Below the pieces are notes generated by a model that was not told the origin of the DNA, made no database searches, and worked only from the letters and a program-made list of their open reading frames with translations. Of a DNA stretch of 53,532 bases, positions 34,501 to 42,119 are shown one piece after another (position 1 is the first letter of the stretch; every line of letters begins with the position of its first letter). A program made the position numbers and the translations under genes. Source of the stretch: Rhodoferax sp. (lineage in GTDB: Bacteria; Pseudomonadota; Gammaproteobacteria; Burkholderiales; Burkholderiaceae_C); the NCBI RefSeq assembly GCF_025356155.1, contig NZ_JANXUQ010000191.1, positions 1 through 53,532 of the forward strand, read 5' to 3'.

Positions 34501-34674
34501 AAGAAGAAAATACCCGAGGGCCGCAGAGTAATTTGCGCGCCCTTCCTCGGCGTTGGCAAGCGCATGGCGTGCCAACTGGATGGCATCTTCCATGCGACCT
34601 TGATCGAAGCAAGACCAAGCGGCCTCCAGCTTTGCATCTATTGAGACTTCGTCGGCGGCGTTTGATGGGGTCAC
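28546..34674 (-). CDS. Giant TPR protein with three glycosyltransferase-like domains
   Basis: A 2042-residue protein. Residues 1 to about 950 are some 25 tetratricopeptide-type repeats. About 1015-1400 resembles the O-GlcNAc transferase (SPINDLY/GT41) catalytic region, with VAPVQCAWLGSW, DIALDSFPANGG and ALWMGVPVVTL. About 1415-1670 is a GT2 domain (ISVVVVLFNQAGLS, LFLNSDAIL, EDSDFCLR). About 1675-2042 is a GT4-like domain (LLFVGAIHPNTPNEDSL, GAGVPAKVIEAACNGIP). The start is GTG without a visible ribosome site, so it is uncertain. It heads the six-gene operon and probably glycosylates a large protein held by the TPRs. Confidence 0.85.
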   Translation of the reverse strand: MTPSNAADEVSIDAKLEAAWSCFDQGRMEDAIQLARHALANAEEGRANYSAALGYFLLSAGYIREAETLLVSALAMYPDYAPLHWYLGLLCARERRLEEASQSLLTAVTLDPKLDEAAASLAWVLGDARRFDQAAHYARQSLAIKAQPDRWGQLGWFLSSQNLWDEAVLAFTEALIMEPGRVETRTQLSTALQHLGRSDEALLVLTEGLLHAPDAPALLQPLIRLLLDLSRIEEAHRACHRLLQQHAPGGIGWYLLSLVLVQRKRFGVATRALVRARRLDPALPEIWLQTGWLALQTGNLRSARMAVTRLLELAPEETAGDILAAAVLQSSGDFQAASEHAQKAVTRAPQSAAAWRALAQVRMHQDRLDEAQGALNTALVLDPKDASPTLQAVMQWRQGILQYKQGNPGQAISHLELALSIDSSLDEAAATLAWILHDKSRLADAITWVRHAMARRVTPERLAQLGWYLLQQGLATQAIPLFEESLRTAAHVESTHLHLARALSEEGKIAQARQILQSALARFPRSQALLLAIGWLHRNANEFLMVQNIAEQVIALQPDCATAWLLLGLAEQSLDHGDVAAAHFRQALELDTSFVDASIHLAIYLRNQYRLKDAVAVIADALRHNGEHPELREWEVQLFLDMGEFALARRSVHQLLTKDRRNGRVWYLMAQTLHKLRRIKLATVAVNRAHRHVPHNAEAWILAAWLGIEGGHIDQARLALKQLVQRCPDLPDLDIQIAFILAACGDLRDAAMHAQAALARKPTSAQALHALGHVRLRQGYLLEAERLTRSALANDPKPSSTLLRQLGWILRTRGRPHEAVEAFRQASAFDDADPMCIWEYAETQALCGDLKSALVSLQRAREIKLNEPNVYLLHAQLLAKSGPVNWNDAVNICTDLMRRRRCIPDAHMVLLTLAAKGDAKARQALRLRPRSERLTLFQSSLDATQSRGSHSEFIALNSLVQRDFPDEAWVRTAALYTSGITGKAPEPERSRQARVWSRRLAMEAGTSPYTARQSTTSGARLRIAYVAAHFHRSLLMRVLAAHNFDVVDIFLYSDISAVSLGELANRICLEALQGQDLDASMHANQIDVAIDTVGVGPFLGQEAVLLQFARRVAPVQCAWLGSWASGGGVYDYLLSDEHAVPEASGGLYEEGIARLPGGQWCWEPPASSPDLSAPPQLSGGGVTLGCAVRAVRISQCTIQVWARLLTNLPNARLILMGEHGQNVQFRAELFAALSAAGVDLGRISFQAQCAHHDYLASYSGIDIALDSFPANGGLCLLDALWMGVPVVTLAGSTLGERQGLSILAAIGHMEWAASDEEGYISAVCALASDPEALARVRMNLRSEMAESPLIDGRRVAHAIETLCQQWRLEAQAIAQAPFPKERLRAVAQRQLKTWLEKDCRLDLSPSPMVRPSPIDISVVVVLFNQAGLSRQALSALADQTGVCFETILVDNASGAQIGRLLGRVDGARIVRNTENVGFLQAANQGAALANGRHILFLNSDAILHTNALRKAVDRLDSDQQVGAVGGRIVLADGKLQEAGCIAYAGGSTAGYGRGQAPDLPQFNFVRDVDFCSGAFLMVRHNLWRKLGGFDSAFAPAYYEDSDFCLRVQDAGFRVVYEPSVWVSHFEWGSAASNQEAIAMMDRNGQRFNTRHQARLALRPDPMHASPHLDRWRALRKTRILILDNGVPHMAAGGGLPRARLIVQALSDNDVTLFPMWDIDEDWRDVYASVPETVEVMLGIGSAGLETFLEQRTGIYDFVMVSRPPNMAVVDVLRGKRPELFDGMRVVYDAEALFALREIGKATLRGSAMPAEQAQKLLQEELELAQRADTVISVSECEAQIIRAAGINHIHLLSHAMDTRGDTPDWSQRENLLFVGAIHPNTPNEDSLLWFCREVMPLLRDRPGLGNICIDIVGDCTSGSVSALANENVRLLSRVQDLTPCYDQHRVFIAPTRFGAGVPAKVIEAACNGIPMVVTPLLVGQLGWQAGHDILSADDPQAFANAIAALYSDPAQWRQLRTAMQDRTRSQYAPAQFQKTLHDIFTR

Positions 34675-34817
34675 TGGTGTGCTGGCGAAGCCGCTAACGC
34701 GTCCGCACTATCCATTTTGTTGAGGATGTATTGAACATGCCGAAGAAGCTATTGGTATATTTCTGGGTCGCCAAGTTTTTGCCGTAAATGGTGATCAGTG
34801 TAGATTAACCTTACAGG
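34675..34817. other. Intergenic region upstream of the glycosylation operon
   Basis: These 143 bases separate the giant glycosyltransferase gene from the Lrp/AsnC gene, both on the minus strand. They must hold the promoter of the six-gene operon. The stretch is more AT-rich than its surroundings, but I see no convincing -35/-10 pair, terminator or repeat. Confidence 0.4.
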
Positions 34818-35309
34818 TCATAGAACGCATGCCAGCGCCAACTCCGCTCCAAACTTGCTGCGTTTGATGCTGAAGAACGCCTTGATGTTGCGCACATTGG
34901 CGTCGCTGGTAAACAGCCGCTGCGTCAGCGCCTGGTAGGCGGGCATGTTGGCCGCGTGGACCACCAGCACAAAGTCAGGTCCGGGGGAGACGCGATAACA
35001 CTGCTGCACGGCCGGGTCGTCGGCCACGCGGGTTTCAAACTGCTCCAGGGCGTTTGCGTCTTGGCGGTCCAGCGTAATTTCCACAATGGCGGTCAGGCCG
35101 AACCCTATGGTGGCAGACAGTTTTTCCGGGTTAAGGATGGCGATCTGTCGTTCGACCAAGCCCGCGTTAAAAAGGCGTTTGACGCGGCGCAGGCAGGTGG
35201 GTGCCGAGGTGTGAACGCGCTCTGCCAGCGCTTGGTTGCTCAGACTGGAGTCGCTTTGCAGAAGCGCCAACAGGTGCACATCCACTTCATCAAGTAATAT
35301 TTTATTCAT
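34818..35309 (-). CDS. Lrp/AsnC-family transcriptional regulator
   Basis: A 163-residue regulator with an N-terminal helix-turn-helix (LDEVDVHLLALLQSDSSLSN, then APTCLRRVKRLFNAG) and a C-terminal RAM effector-binding domain (PDFVLVVHAANMPAYQAL). It is divergent from glmS, and the 139-base AT-rich region between them has several dyads. It therefore probably regulates itself and glmS, perhaps in response to an amino acid or amino sugar. The effector is unknown. Confidence 0.92.
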   Translation of the reverse strand: MNKILLDEVDVHLLALLQSDSSLSNQALAERVHTSAPTCLRRVKRLFNAGLVERQIAILNPEKLSATIGFGLTAIVEITLDRQDANALEQFETRVADDPAVQQCYRVSPGPDFVLVVHAANMPAYQALTQRLFTSDANVRNIKAFFSIKRSKFGAELALACVL

Positions 35310-35381
35310 AAAACTGCGAATTTAGAAATTTAATTTCACAATGGTTATTGTTTGAAATTATTATTCATTTTTAACTGAATT

Positions 35382-35400
35382 TTGAGAATTAATTTCTCAA
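35382..35400. promoter_or_regulatory. Candidate Lrp/AsnC operator between the regulator and glmS
   Basis: TTGAGAA-N5-TTCTCAA is a perfect seven-base dyad located 49 bases before the glmS ATG. Further AT-rich symmetric stretches (GAAAT-N3-ATTTC near 35325) precede it. Multiple spaced AT-rich sites are usual for Lrp-type proteins. Assignment rests on symmetry and position. Confidence 0.55.
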
Positions 35401-35448
35401 CTGTGCCACTACGATTCGCCATCTTCGATTTTTACTGGGAGTATGCGT

Positions 35449-37368
35449 ATGTGTGGCATCGTCGGCGCGGTATCGACCCGCAACATTGTTCCGGTTCTCG
35501 TCCAGGGGCTGGAGCGGCTGGAATACCGAGGCTACGACTCTTGCGGTGTGGCTGTCTATGCGCAAGATGCGGATGCGGGCCATGCCGCCGGTCTGCGCCG
35601 GGCCCGCAGCACCTCACGCGTGGCGGAGCTCGTCGCACAAGTCTCAGCGGGGCCCGGCCACCCTGGCTTGACTGGCAGCTTGGGCATTGCCCACACCCGT
35701 TGGGCCACCCACGGTGCGCCAACGGTCAGTAACGCCCACCCCCACTTCAGCCACGGTGTCGGCGCCGACGCCCACCAACGCCCCGGACGTATCGCACTGG
35801 TACACAACGGCATCATCGAAAACCACGACGAACTGCGCGCCGCGCTCAAGGCAAAAGGCTATGTGTTTGTCAGCCAGACCGACACCGAAGTCATTGCCCA
35901 CTTGGTGGACAGTTTGTACAACGGTGATCTGTTCGAGGCGGTGCAAACGGCGGTTAGCCAACTGCACGGCGCTTACGCCATCGCCGTGTTCTGCAAGGAC
36001 GAGCCGCACCGCCTGGTCGGCGCGCGGGCCGGTTCGCCGCTGATCCTGGGCGTGGGCAAGGATGGGCAAGAGCACTTCCTGGCCAGCGACGCGATGGCTC
36101 TGGCTGGCGTCACCGACCAGATCGTTTACCTGGACGAAGGCGACATGGTGGACGTGCAGCTAGGCAAATACTGGTTGCTCGACAAGGCCCGCAAGGCCGT
36201 CGCCCTGGCGCAGCGCCCGGTCAAGACCGTGCTGGCGCACAGCGGCGCGGCCGAGCTGGGGCCGTATCGCCACTACATGCAGAAAGAGATTTTTGAGCAA
36301 CCCCGCGCCATTGCCGACACGCTGGAGGGTGTGGAGGGCATAGTGCCTGAGCTGTTCGATCTGCAGATGAACCACAAGCCCGGCGCCAATGCGGCCCGCG
36401 TGTTTGCCGAGATCGACTCGGTGTTGATACTGGCCTGTGGCACCAGCTACTACAGCGGTTGCACGGCAAAGTACTGGCTGGAGGGCATCGCTAAGGTGCC
36501 GACGCAGGTGGAGGTGGCCAGCGAATACCGCTACCGCGAGTCCGTGCCCAACCCCAGGACGCTGGTCGTCACCATCACCCAGTCGGGTGAGACGGCTGAC
36601 ACGCTGGCGGCGCTGCGCCATGCGCAAAGCCTGGGTATGAAGCACACGCTGACCATTTGCAATGTGGCCACCAGCGCCATGGTGCGCGAATGCAGCCTCG
36701 CCTATGTCACCCGTGCGGGTGTCGAGATTGGCGTCGCGTCGACTAAAGCCTTTACAACCCAGTTGGCCGGCTTGTTCTTGCTGACCTTGGCATTGGCACA
36801 GGCCAAGGGCCGCCTGTCCGACAGCGAAGAGCAACGCCACCTCAAAGCCATGCGCCATCTGCCCGCCGCGCTGCAGGCTGTGCTGGCGCTGGAACCGCAA
36901 ATCATCAGTTGGTCAGAAGATTTTGCCAAGAAGGAGAACGCGCTGTTCCTTGGCCGTGGTTTGCATTACCCGATTGCGATGGAAGGTGCGCTCAAGCTCA
37001 AGGAGATCACCTACATCCACGCCGAGGCTTACCCCGCGGGTGAGCTCAAACACGGCCCGCTGGCGCTCGTCACCAGCGACATGCCCGTGGTCGCGGTTGC
37101 GCCCAACGACGCCCTGCTGGAGAAGCTCAAAAGCAATCTGCACGAAGTGCGCGCCCGCGGCGGTGTGTTGTATGTGCTGGCCGATGCGGACACGCGCATC
37201 GAGAGCGGCGAGGGCATGCACGTGATCCGCATGCCGGAGCACTATGGTGCGTTGTCACCGCTGTTGCACGTGGTCCCGTTGCAACTGCTGGCGTACCACA
37301 CCGCCTGTGCGCGCGGAACGGATGTGGACAAGCCACGCAATTTAGCAAAAAGTGTGACAGTCGAATAG
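35449..37368 (+). CDS. glmS: Glutamine-fructose-6-phosphate aminotransferase (isomerizing)
   Basis: GlmS makes glucosamine-6-phosphate, the entry to UDP-GlcNAc. The ATG at 35449 is preferred over 35443: GGGAG lies seven bases upstream, and it exposes Cys2 (MCGIVGAV) as the N-terminal glutaminase nucleophile. The glutaminase half has AHTRWATHG and [11 protein letters not shown]. The isomerase half has two SIS domains ([18 protein letters not shown]) and [17 protein letters not shown]. At 639 residues it is about 30 longer than the E. coli enzyme; one extra stretch is near residue 40 ([15 protein letters not shown]). No glmS ribozyme is seen. Confidence 0.96.
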   Translation: MCGIVGAVSTRNIVPVLVQGLERLEYRGYDSCGVAVYAQDADAGHAAGLRRARSTSRVAELVAQVSAGPGHPGLTGSLGIAHTRWATHGAPTVSNAHPHFSHGVGADAHQRPGRIALVHNGIIENHDELRAALKAKGYVFVSQTDTEVIAHLVDSLYNGDLFEAVQTAVSQLHGAYAIAVFCKDEPHRLVGARAGSPLILGVGKDGQEHFLASDAMALAGVTDQIVYLDEGDMVDVQLGKYWLLDKARKAVALAQRPVKTVLAHSGAAELGPYRHYMQKEIFEQPRAIADTLEGVEGIVPELFDLQMNHKPGANAARVFAEIDSVLILACGTSYYSGCTAKYWLEGIAKVPTQVEVASEYRYRESVPNPRTLVVTITQSGETADTLAALRHAQSLGMKHTLTICNVATSAMVRECSLAYVTRAGVEIGVASTKAFTTQLAGLFLLTLALAQAKGRLSDSEEQRHLKAMRHLPAALQAVLALEPQIISWSEDFAKKENALFLGRGLHYPIAMEGALKLKEITYIHAEAYPAGELKHGPLALVTSDMPVVAVAPNDALLEKLKSNLHEVRARGGVLYVLADADTRIESGEGMHVIRMPEHYGALSPLLHVVPLQLLAYHTACARGTDVDKPRNLAKSVTVE

Positions 37369-37940
37369 TGCGATTCGGCCCCTACGATTAATGGACAACT
37401 ATTTCGACCAATTAAAGTCGTAAACAGCGTTTCAAGATTCCCTGCAGAAGCGGGACTGCGGGTTTGAATTCGTTAACGGTTGCCCAAGCGATTGAACCGA
37501 AGCAGTCGGGATATTCTTTGGCCACAGCCGATACGATGCCTGCATCGGAGCGGTCAAATGCAGTCCGCCAAGCAAGGACCCATGGCTGGAAGAGCTCAAG
37601 CTGTCGGGATAGGCCACGGCTCCTACGCTCCAGACTCGGCCCGATATTAAGGCCAACTCAGGGAAAAACCATCCATAATCAATCCAGTGGAGAAACCCAA
37701 ACTCACCGGAGGTAGTTCCGCATGAAATGTCGTTGGCATAGTGAGACGCTGACAAAAACAAGTCAGCGATTGGATTATTCTGAGACCCGCATAGTCGTCA
37801 ATAAGATACTGTGACCAGGTCGCAAGTTATGCAAGTCGCCGTTACGCTGAACTCAGCACTGAGCAAGTCGTCGCTCTTAAGCTTCTCTGCCCATTGGATT
37901 GGATCCGATGGTGTGGTTTGTATTTCTTCCAAATAAGAAA
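37369..37940. other. Intergenic region, left edge of accessory patch
   Basis: This 570-base region has no gene I can defend. It holds a perfect hairpin CGCTGAC-N8-GTCAGCG (37747-37768) and lower GC than glmS. A minus-strand frame of about 109 codons (37432-37761) has no recognisable domain and no ribosome site, and probably is decayed or non-coding DNA. No clear glmS terminator was found. Confidence 0.4.
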
Positions 37941-39155
37941 ATGCCTACCATTCGGACGCGACTGCTGCAGTTGGTGGCTGTTTGTGTGATTCCTTTGGTG
38001 TTGGGTATCGCGTTCATCGTCAGTTTTTTCTATGAACGCGAGCGAGATCAGATCCAACATGATGGTCTGAATGCAGCCCGAGCATTGGTCAACACGGTGG
38101 ATAGGGATTTGTACACATCTCTCCTCGTAAACCGAGCGCTGGCAACCTCACCCTATCTCACAACCGGCAGTTTTGAGAAGTTTCATGCGCAGGCCCAAGC
38201 GATGTTGGGTGACGAGTACCCGGGGCTCAACTTCGTGTTGGTCGATAGGGAGGCCAGGCAATTAGTCAACACAGTTCGTCCATTCGCCGCCCCGGTAAAA
38301 ATAGGCTCGACTTTCAGTCAAGTCAGCCCTGTCTTTGCAACATCCAAGCCATTCATATCGGATCTCTTCGTTGGCGACATCACCAAAAAGCCGCTTGTGG
38401 CGATTTCAGTCCCAGTCATAAGAGACGGGAGCACGATTTATTCCCTGTCCACAGGGTTGGATCTATCCAGATTCGCGGAAATCCTCACCAATCAAAAATT
38501 GGGACCCGACAGAATCGCCACCATTGTGGACTCTGAGGGAGTGGTTGTAGCCCGCACCCACAGTGCGGAAAAATACATCGGCAAACCCCTGCCCAAACTG
38601 CTGCAAGAGCAAATTCGGATTGATTCCGAGGGAGCAATTGAAGGAATTTCATTGGACGGCCAGACCGTATATGCAGGGTTTAGCCATTCAGCGAAGAGCA
38701 ATTGGACGGTCTTAGTTGGCGTGCCGCGGTCGATTGTTCTCGGTGAAATTTTGAGATCTTTGCGAGGAATAGTCCTTGCATTGTTAGTGTTGACAGTAGC
38801 AGTCATCTTTGGCGCTTGGAAGCTAGCAAGGAAAGTAGGGCTTGCGGTAAAAAGCGTTGCAGACGCAGCTGCAAGAGTTGGGACAGAGACTCCCTCGCAA
38901 CAGCCCAGCACATATTTCGCCGAAGCCGATCACGCACTAAACCGGCTTTCGACTATTGAATTAGAGCTTCGCAAGCACCGTTTGGACACCGAAGTCTTGA
39001 TAGCCTCACGGACCCAAGCGACTCATCCGCGGATGCAGATAACGAATAAGGTTAAATCGTGCTTGCCACGATCGGAACCGGTTGTTGGACGAGCCCGGTC
39101 CAACAACTATGCCAACTATGGCCTCGTAAGTGACATGAAAACCAAGAACAAATGA
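37941..39155 (+). pseudogene. Sensor part of a hybrid histidine kinase, truncated
   Basis: The frame begins with a membrane segment (LLQLVAVCVIPLVLGIAFIV), then an extracytoplasmic dCache-like sensor domain of about 240 residues (PGLNFVLVDREARQLVNT, then VVARTHSAEKYIGKPL). A second membrane segment (GIVLALLVLTVAVIFGAW) and a helical linker follow, ending LDTEVLIASRTQ. In full kinases this linker leads into HisKA and ATPase domains; here the family-like sequence stops near 39017 and about 45 unrelated codons follow. The likely 3' end of the same gene lies at 44097-45191. ATG at 37908 and TTG at 37899 are alternative starts. Confidence 0.65.
39081..39107. repeat. Perfect 10-bp inverted repeat near the left junction
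   Basis: GTTGTTGGAC, seven bases, then GTCCAACAAC. It lies about 65 bases past the point where the sensor-kinase similarity ends, within the novel 3' tail. It may mark the end of an inserted segment or be a folded RNA element. It matches no insertion-sequence end I know. Confidence 0.5.
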
Positions 39156-39182
39156 CCGTAGGCGCTGGTACAGCGCCTACGG
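39156..39182. terminator. Bidirectional terminator-like hairpin
   Basis: CCGTAGGCGCTG pairs perfectly with CAGCGCCTACGG around a three-base loop, giving a very stable 12-bp stem. It begins at the base after the stop of the truncated kinase (plus strand) and lies 12 bases beyond the stop of the mini-protein gene on the minus strand. There is no long U-run, so termination efficiency is uncertain. Confidence 0.65.
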
Positions 39183-39194
39183 CGCGCTGCATGC

Positions 39195-39341
39195 CTAATC
39201 TTCTTTGCAGATCTTTTCACATTTGGCTCGATCATCCACCTTTTCCATGCAACGTTTGTAGCATGCCTTTTCATCAAATGCGTGGGCAGTAAGCGCTGAA
39301 AGCATTGCTACGCCAAAAAACACTATCAAATATTTTCTCAT
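39195..39341 (-). CDS. Exported Cys-rich mini-protein B (CX3C-X9-CX3C)
   Basis: A 48-residue precursor. The ATG at 39341 is preceded by GAGGGA seven bases upstream. The signal peptide KYLIVFFGVAMLSALTAHA is followed by a mature peptide of about 28 residues with two CX3C motifs nine residues apart (CYKRC and CEKIC), rich in Lys, Glu and Asp. This spacing suits a disulfide-linked helical hairpin, as in plant alpha-hairpinins. It shares the exact spacing and several positions with mini-protein A at 42120-42284. It is the last gene of the operon with an exported glutaredoxin and a TonB-dependent receptor. Confidence 0.75.
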   Translation of the reverse strand: MRKYLIVFFGVAMLSALTAHAFDEKACYKRCMEKVDDRAKCEKICKED

Positions 39342-39405
39342 GCTTGTTTCCCTCATGTTGCAAAAAAAACCTACACAGACGTTGATTCCGACACAAAACC
39401 TCTCG

Positions 39406-39804
39406 CTATTTTTGGACATCTGTTTTTATTAATTCATCATACTCTTTCTCTTTGAATCCGACTACCAGTTTGTGCTCTGAAACCAAAACCGGAACGCTTT
39501 TTTCATTCAGTTGTCGAAAAGCGTCTTCTACTGTTTTCGACTGGTCAACCACTTGGTCATTGAAAGCGACGCCGGAGCGTTTCAAGTAATCGCGCGCCGA
39601 TTTGCAATGCGGACACGTTGTGGTGCCGTACAGGGTCACGCGATGCGGCAGTTTTTCAACATGAGCGGAAAAATCGCCGCTCTTAATCGTGCCACGCCAT
39701 TTTCCATACAGTTGCGGGAGCTGACTGCCAATTGCCACGGCAGTAGCAGAGGTCAATACCATCAGCAGGGCATTGACAATCCACTTCTTTATAATTAATT
39801 TCAT
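39406..39804 (-). CDS. Exported glutaredoxin-like protein
   Basis: A 132-residue protein with an N-terminal basic and hydrophobic export or anchor segment (KLIIKKWIVNALLMVLTSA), then a glutaredoxin fold. The active site is CPHC (Cys64, Cys67) in VTLYGTTTCPHCKSARDYLK, the cis-proline loop is SVPVLV, and VVGFKEKEYDELI matches the C-terminal glutaredoxin helix. Glutaredoxins are usually cytosolic, so an exported form is notable. The ATG at 39804 is preferred since GGA lies at the right distance; 39813 is an alternative. Located between the receptor gene and a Cys-rich mini-protein gene, it probably handles their disulfides. Confidence 0.8.
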   Translation of the reverse strand: MKLIIKKWIVNALLMVLTSATAVAIGSQLPQLYGKWRGTIKSGDFSAHVEKLPHRVTLYGTTTCPHCKSARDYLKRSGVAFNDQVVDQSKTVEDAFRQLNEKSVPVLVSEHKLVVGFKEKEYDELIKTDVQK

Positions 39805-39842
39805 ATAGGTCATTCCATTTTTTAATTGACAAATTCTCGACT

Positions 39843-42038
39843 CTATAACTTCATCTCCAACCGCAGGCCAATTTTTGTATGCTTGGTTGTGTCGACTTGC
39901 TGACGTACCAGCTCATCACTGGCAATGTATTCGTCTATGCGTCGCGATGGCCGGGCGAACAAGTTATCCACATTGACCACGAGCCGCATATTCGGCTGAA
40001 CAATCCAACTAACATTGGCACTGAGATCAAAGTTCCGATCAAGGAAAACGCGTTGCGCAGTGTTTACACGCACCCATCCGGCTGGCGCCCAGTTGGCATC
40101 GACGTTGAGTTTTATCGGCAATCCATCTACAGCATAGCTGCCACCAAGCTTTGCGCGCCAAGGTGTTTGACTGTCTAAACGATTTTCCGGCCCAGGTACA
40201 TTTGAAATCTGCGAGCGGGCTAGTCCTATGCTGCCGCGCAAATCCAGCTTGGGCGCATCTTTCCAGGCATCGCGCATCGCCAATTGCATTTCCAGATCGA
40301 TGCCTCGCACGCTTGCATCACCTAAATTGGCCGGTTGAGACACATAGCGCGGCGAATTCGACCACGGAACATTTTCAAGCACGATATCGGTGCCAGTCTT
40401 GCCCTCGATATTACGAGCATACAACTCCAAAACAAACTGACTGTCAGGACCTACGCCATGTTCGTAAGAGATATTCAGGCCCAGCGCGCGTTCAGGTTGC
40501 AAACTAGGATTGCCTGAAGTATCCGCCGTATCAATCGTATTGCCCGCGCACAACCCATTCGCGGGACAGGGCGCTAAAGGGTGTATCTGCGGCCGCAAAG
40601 TCAATTCATCGAGTGACGGTGCATGATAGGTGCGCGCCAAGCTGATACGAATCTGACGTTTGCTGTCGCCCGTGAGTTTTTTTGCCACATGCATCGACGG
40701 TGACCACATGCGGTATCTTGCTTGGCTACGATAACTGCCTTCGGCAAGATCTATCACACGTTCTTCACCCGAAACGCCGACATTCAGCGCCAGCGTATCG
40801 TTTAGGCGCCAGTCGTCCTGGAGGAACAGACGGCGTTGATCTTGTTGCACTTCACGTCGCATCCCTAACGCATCCAAGCTAGTGTCTATGATGCCATTGA
40901 TCCAGTAAGCATATTCAGTTCCTATGCTATTGCGCCCTACGTGGCCGCCAGCCTTTACGTCGTGCCCGCTCGACAGACCGATCTTGTAATCAAGCTTAAG
41001 AAAATCTGTGTCCGTTTCGATGCGCTGCGTGTTGCGGCGGAGAGTCGCTGGTTGGCTGGATAAGGCAACTTCTCTTCGCGTCTCAGTGTTAGAGCGGAAG
41101 TGGTTTGAGGTCCAACTTAGTTCCATCCGGCCCTTTTCATCTGAAGTATGAGCCCAGCTAAGCGATGACCATAAGGTATCAAGTGGCGTCGAGGTCTGCT
41201 CCTGCGCATTCAATGTGTTGCCATCGCTCCAGCGCCGATGTTCTACCCTAACCTGGTCTGTGGACATTTTACTAATGCTGGGTGAAAACGTAATCTTGTT
41301 ACGCGCATCAGCTTGCCAGCTAACAGTACTGCTAGCCGACTGACTGGAAAAACGGTTGTCTGCTAGCGTCTGTCCCTCCCATTGCGCCTGCTGAGGCAGC
41401 TCAAGTAGGCTAACCGTCTGCGTAAGACTACTTTCAACCGAAGTCGTTTTTTGGTTGGCAGATAGTCGAACATTAAAGCTTAGTGGCGAGCCGGAGTCGC
41501 TATGGTTGTGCGACAAGGACAAGTCAGAGCCGAGCATACCTGCTAAGCTGCTCGTCCCCAAATTCATCTGGGTACTGTTTTTACGCTCGATTTTTCGCGT
41601 CACGATGTTGATGGTTCCCGCTACACCAAAGGGACCAAATTCTGCAACAGAAGATTTGACAATTTCTATTTTTTCGACATGAATCAGATCAAGGTCGGTC
41701 GGCTCCTTGCCTGGGGGAGGTGGTGCGCCATCAACCAGTACCTGCGTATAGCCTGGCAATCCGAGCAATCCAATTCGCCCGTCCTTGCCAACGGTAATGG
41801 CTGGTTCACGTCTTAATATCTCTGCCACATTTTGCAGGCCACTTTCTCCGATACGCTTGCGCCCAATGACGATCTTGCCAGCAACAAAATTGCTCCGCGC
41901 TTCGGTATCACTCTGACTGCCATTGATAACAACTTCCTGCAGCGCTACTGGCTTCTGTACCAGCTCTTGGGACCAGCCCGTCGCAACCTGCCCTCCCACA
42001 AAGATGACCAATGCCCAATATTTAATTTGAATTCTCAC
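39843..42038 (-). CDS. TonB-dependent outer membrane receptor
   Basis: About 731 residues from the GTG at 42038, which opens a signal peptide (RIQIKYWALVIFVGGQVATG); TTG at 42080 gives 745. A plug domain follows (LQNVAEILRREPAITVGKDG, LVDGAPPPPGKEPTDLD, VAEFGPFGVAGTINIVTR), then a 22-strand-type barrel ending IGLRLEMKL. The late barrel has the common SYRSQARYRMWSPSMHVAKK and PSLQPERALGLN segments. It is a siderophore-type receptor by fold, but the only neighbours are two Cys-rich exported mini-proteins and a periplasmic glutaredoxin. Those peptides or metal-bound forms of them are the obvious candidate ligands (inference). Confidence 0.9.
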   Translation of the reverse strand: MRIQIKYWALVIFVGGQVATGWSQELVQKPVALQEVVINGSQSDTEARSNFVAGKIVIGRKRIGESGLQNVAEILRREPAITVGKDGRIGLLGLPGYTQVLVDGAPPPPGKEPTDLDLIHVEKIEIVKSSVAEFGPFGVAGTINIVTRKIERKNSTQMNLGTSSLAGMLGSDLSLSHNHSDSGSPLSFNVRLSANQKTTSVESSLTQTVSLLELPQQAQWEGQTLADNRFSSQSASSTVSWQADARNKITFSPSISKMSTDQVRVEHRRWSDGNTLNAQEQTSTPLDTLWSSLSWAHTSDEKGRMELSWTSNHFRSNTETRREVALSSQPATLRRNTQRIETDTDFLKLDYKIGLSSGHDVKAGGHVGRNSIGTEYAYWINGIIDTSLDALGMRREVQQDQRRLFLQDDWRLNDTLALNVGVSGEERVIDLAEGSYRSQARYRMWSPSMHVAKKLTGDSKRQIRISLARTYHAPSLDELTLRPQIHPLAPCPANGLCAGNTIDTADTSGNPSLQPERALGLNISYEHGVGPDSQFVLELYARNIEGKTGTDIVLENVPWSNSPRYVSQPANLGDASVRGIDLEMQLAMRDAWKDAPKLDLRGSIGLARSQISNVPGPENRLDSQTPWRAKLGGSYAVDGLPIKLNVDANWAPAGWVRVNTAQRVFLDRNFDLSANVSWIVQPNMRLVVNVDNLFARPSRRIDEYIASDELVRQQVDTTKHTKIGLRLEMKL

Positions 42039-42070
42039 GCTCTCATACTTTCGCACCAATGTTTTGATCC

Positions 42071-42104
42071 GAAGCTTCAAACAAACAAATCCGTTTGAAG
42101 CTTC
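42071..42104 (-). promoter_or_regulatory. Perfect 12-bp hairpin between mini-protein A and receptor gene
   Basis: GAAGCTTCAAAC (42071-42082) and GTTTGAAGCTTC (42093-42104) are exact complements with a ten-base loop. The hairpin begins 15 bases after the stop of mini-protein A and ends before the receptor start. With no U-run after it, an RNA-stabilising or processing hairpin that raises peptide output over receptor output is more likely than full termination. Confidence 0.7.
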
Positions 42105-42119
42105 GGTATCACCTCAACA

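Noticed and set aside
28546..34674. Giant glycosyltransferase as an artefactual join of genes
   Set aside because: One frame is open over 6 kb, all three catalytic domains follow one another with plausible linkers, and there is no internal start with a strong ribosome site that would split it.
35310..35448. glmS ribozyme upstream of glmS
   Set aside because: The region is short, AT-rich and lacks the ribozyme core; it looks like an Lrp/AsnC control region.
37432..37761. 109-codon minus-strand frame after glmS
   Set aside because: Not recognised, no translation start signal, lies in a degraded-looking intergenic region; listed only as intergenic.
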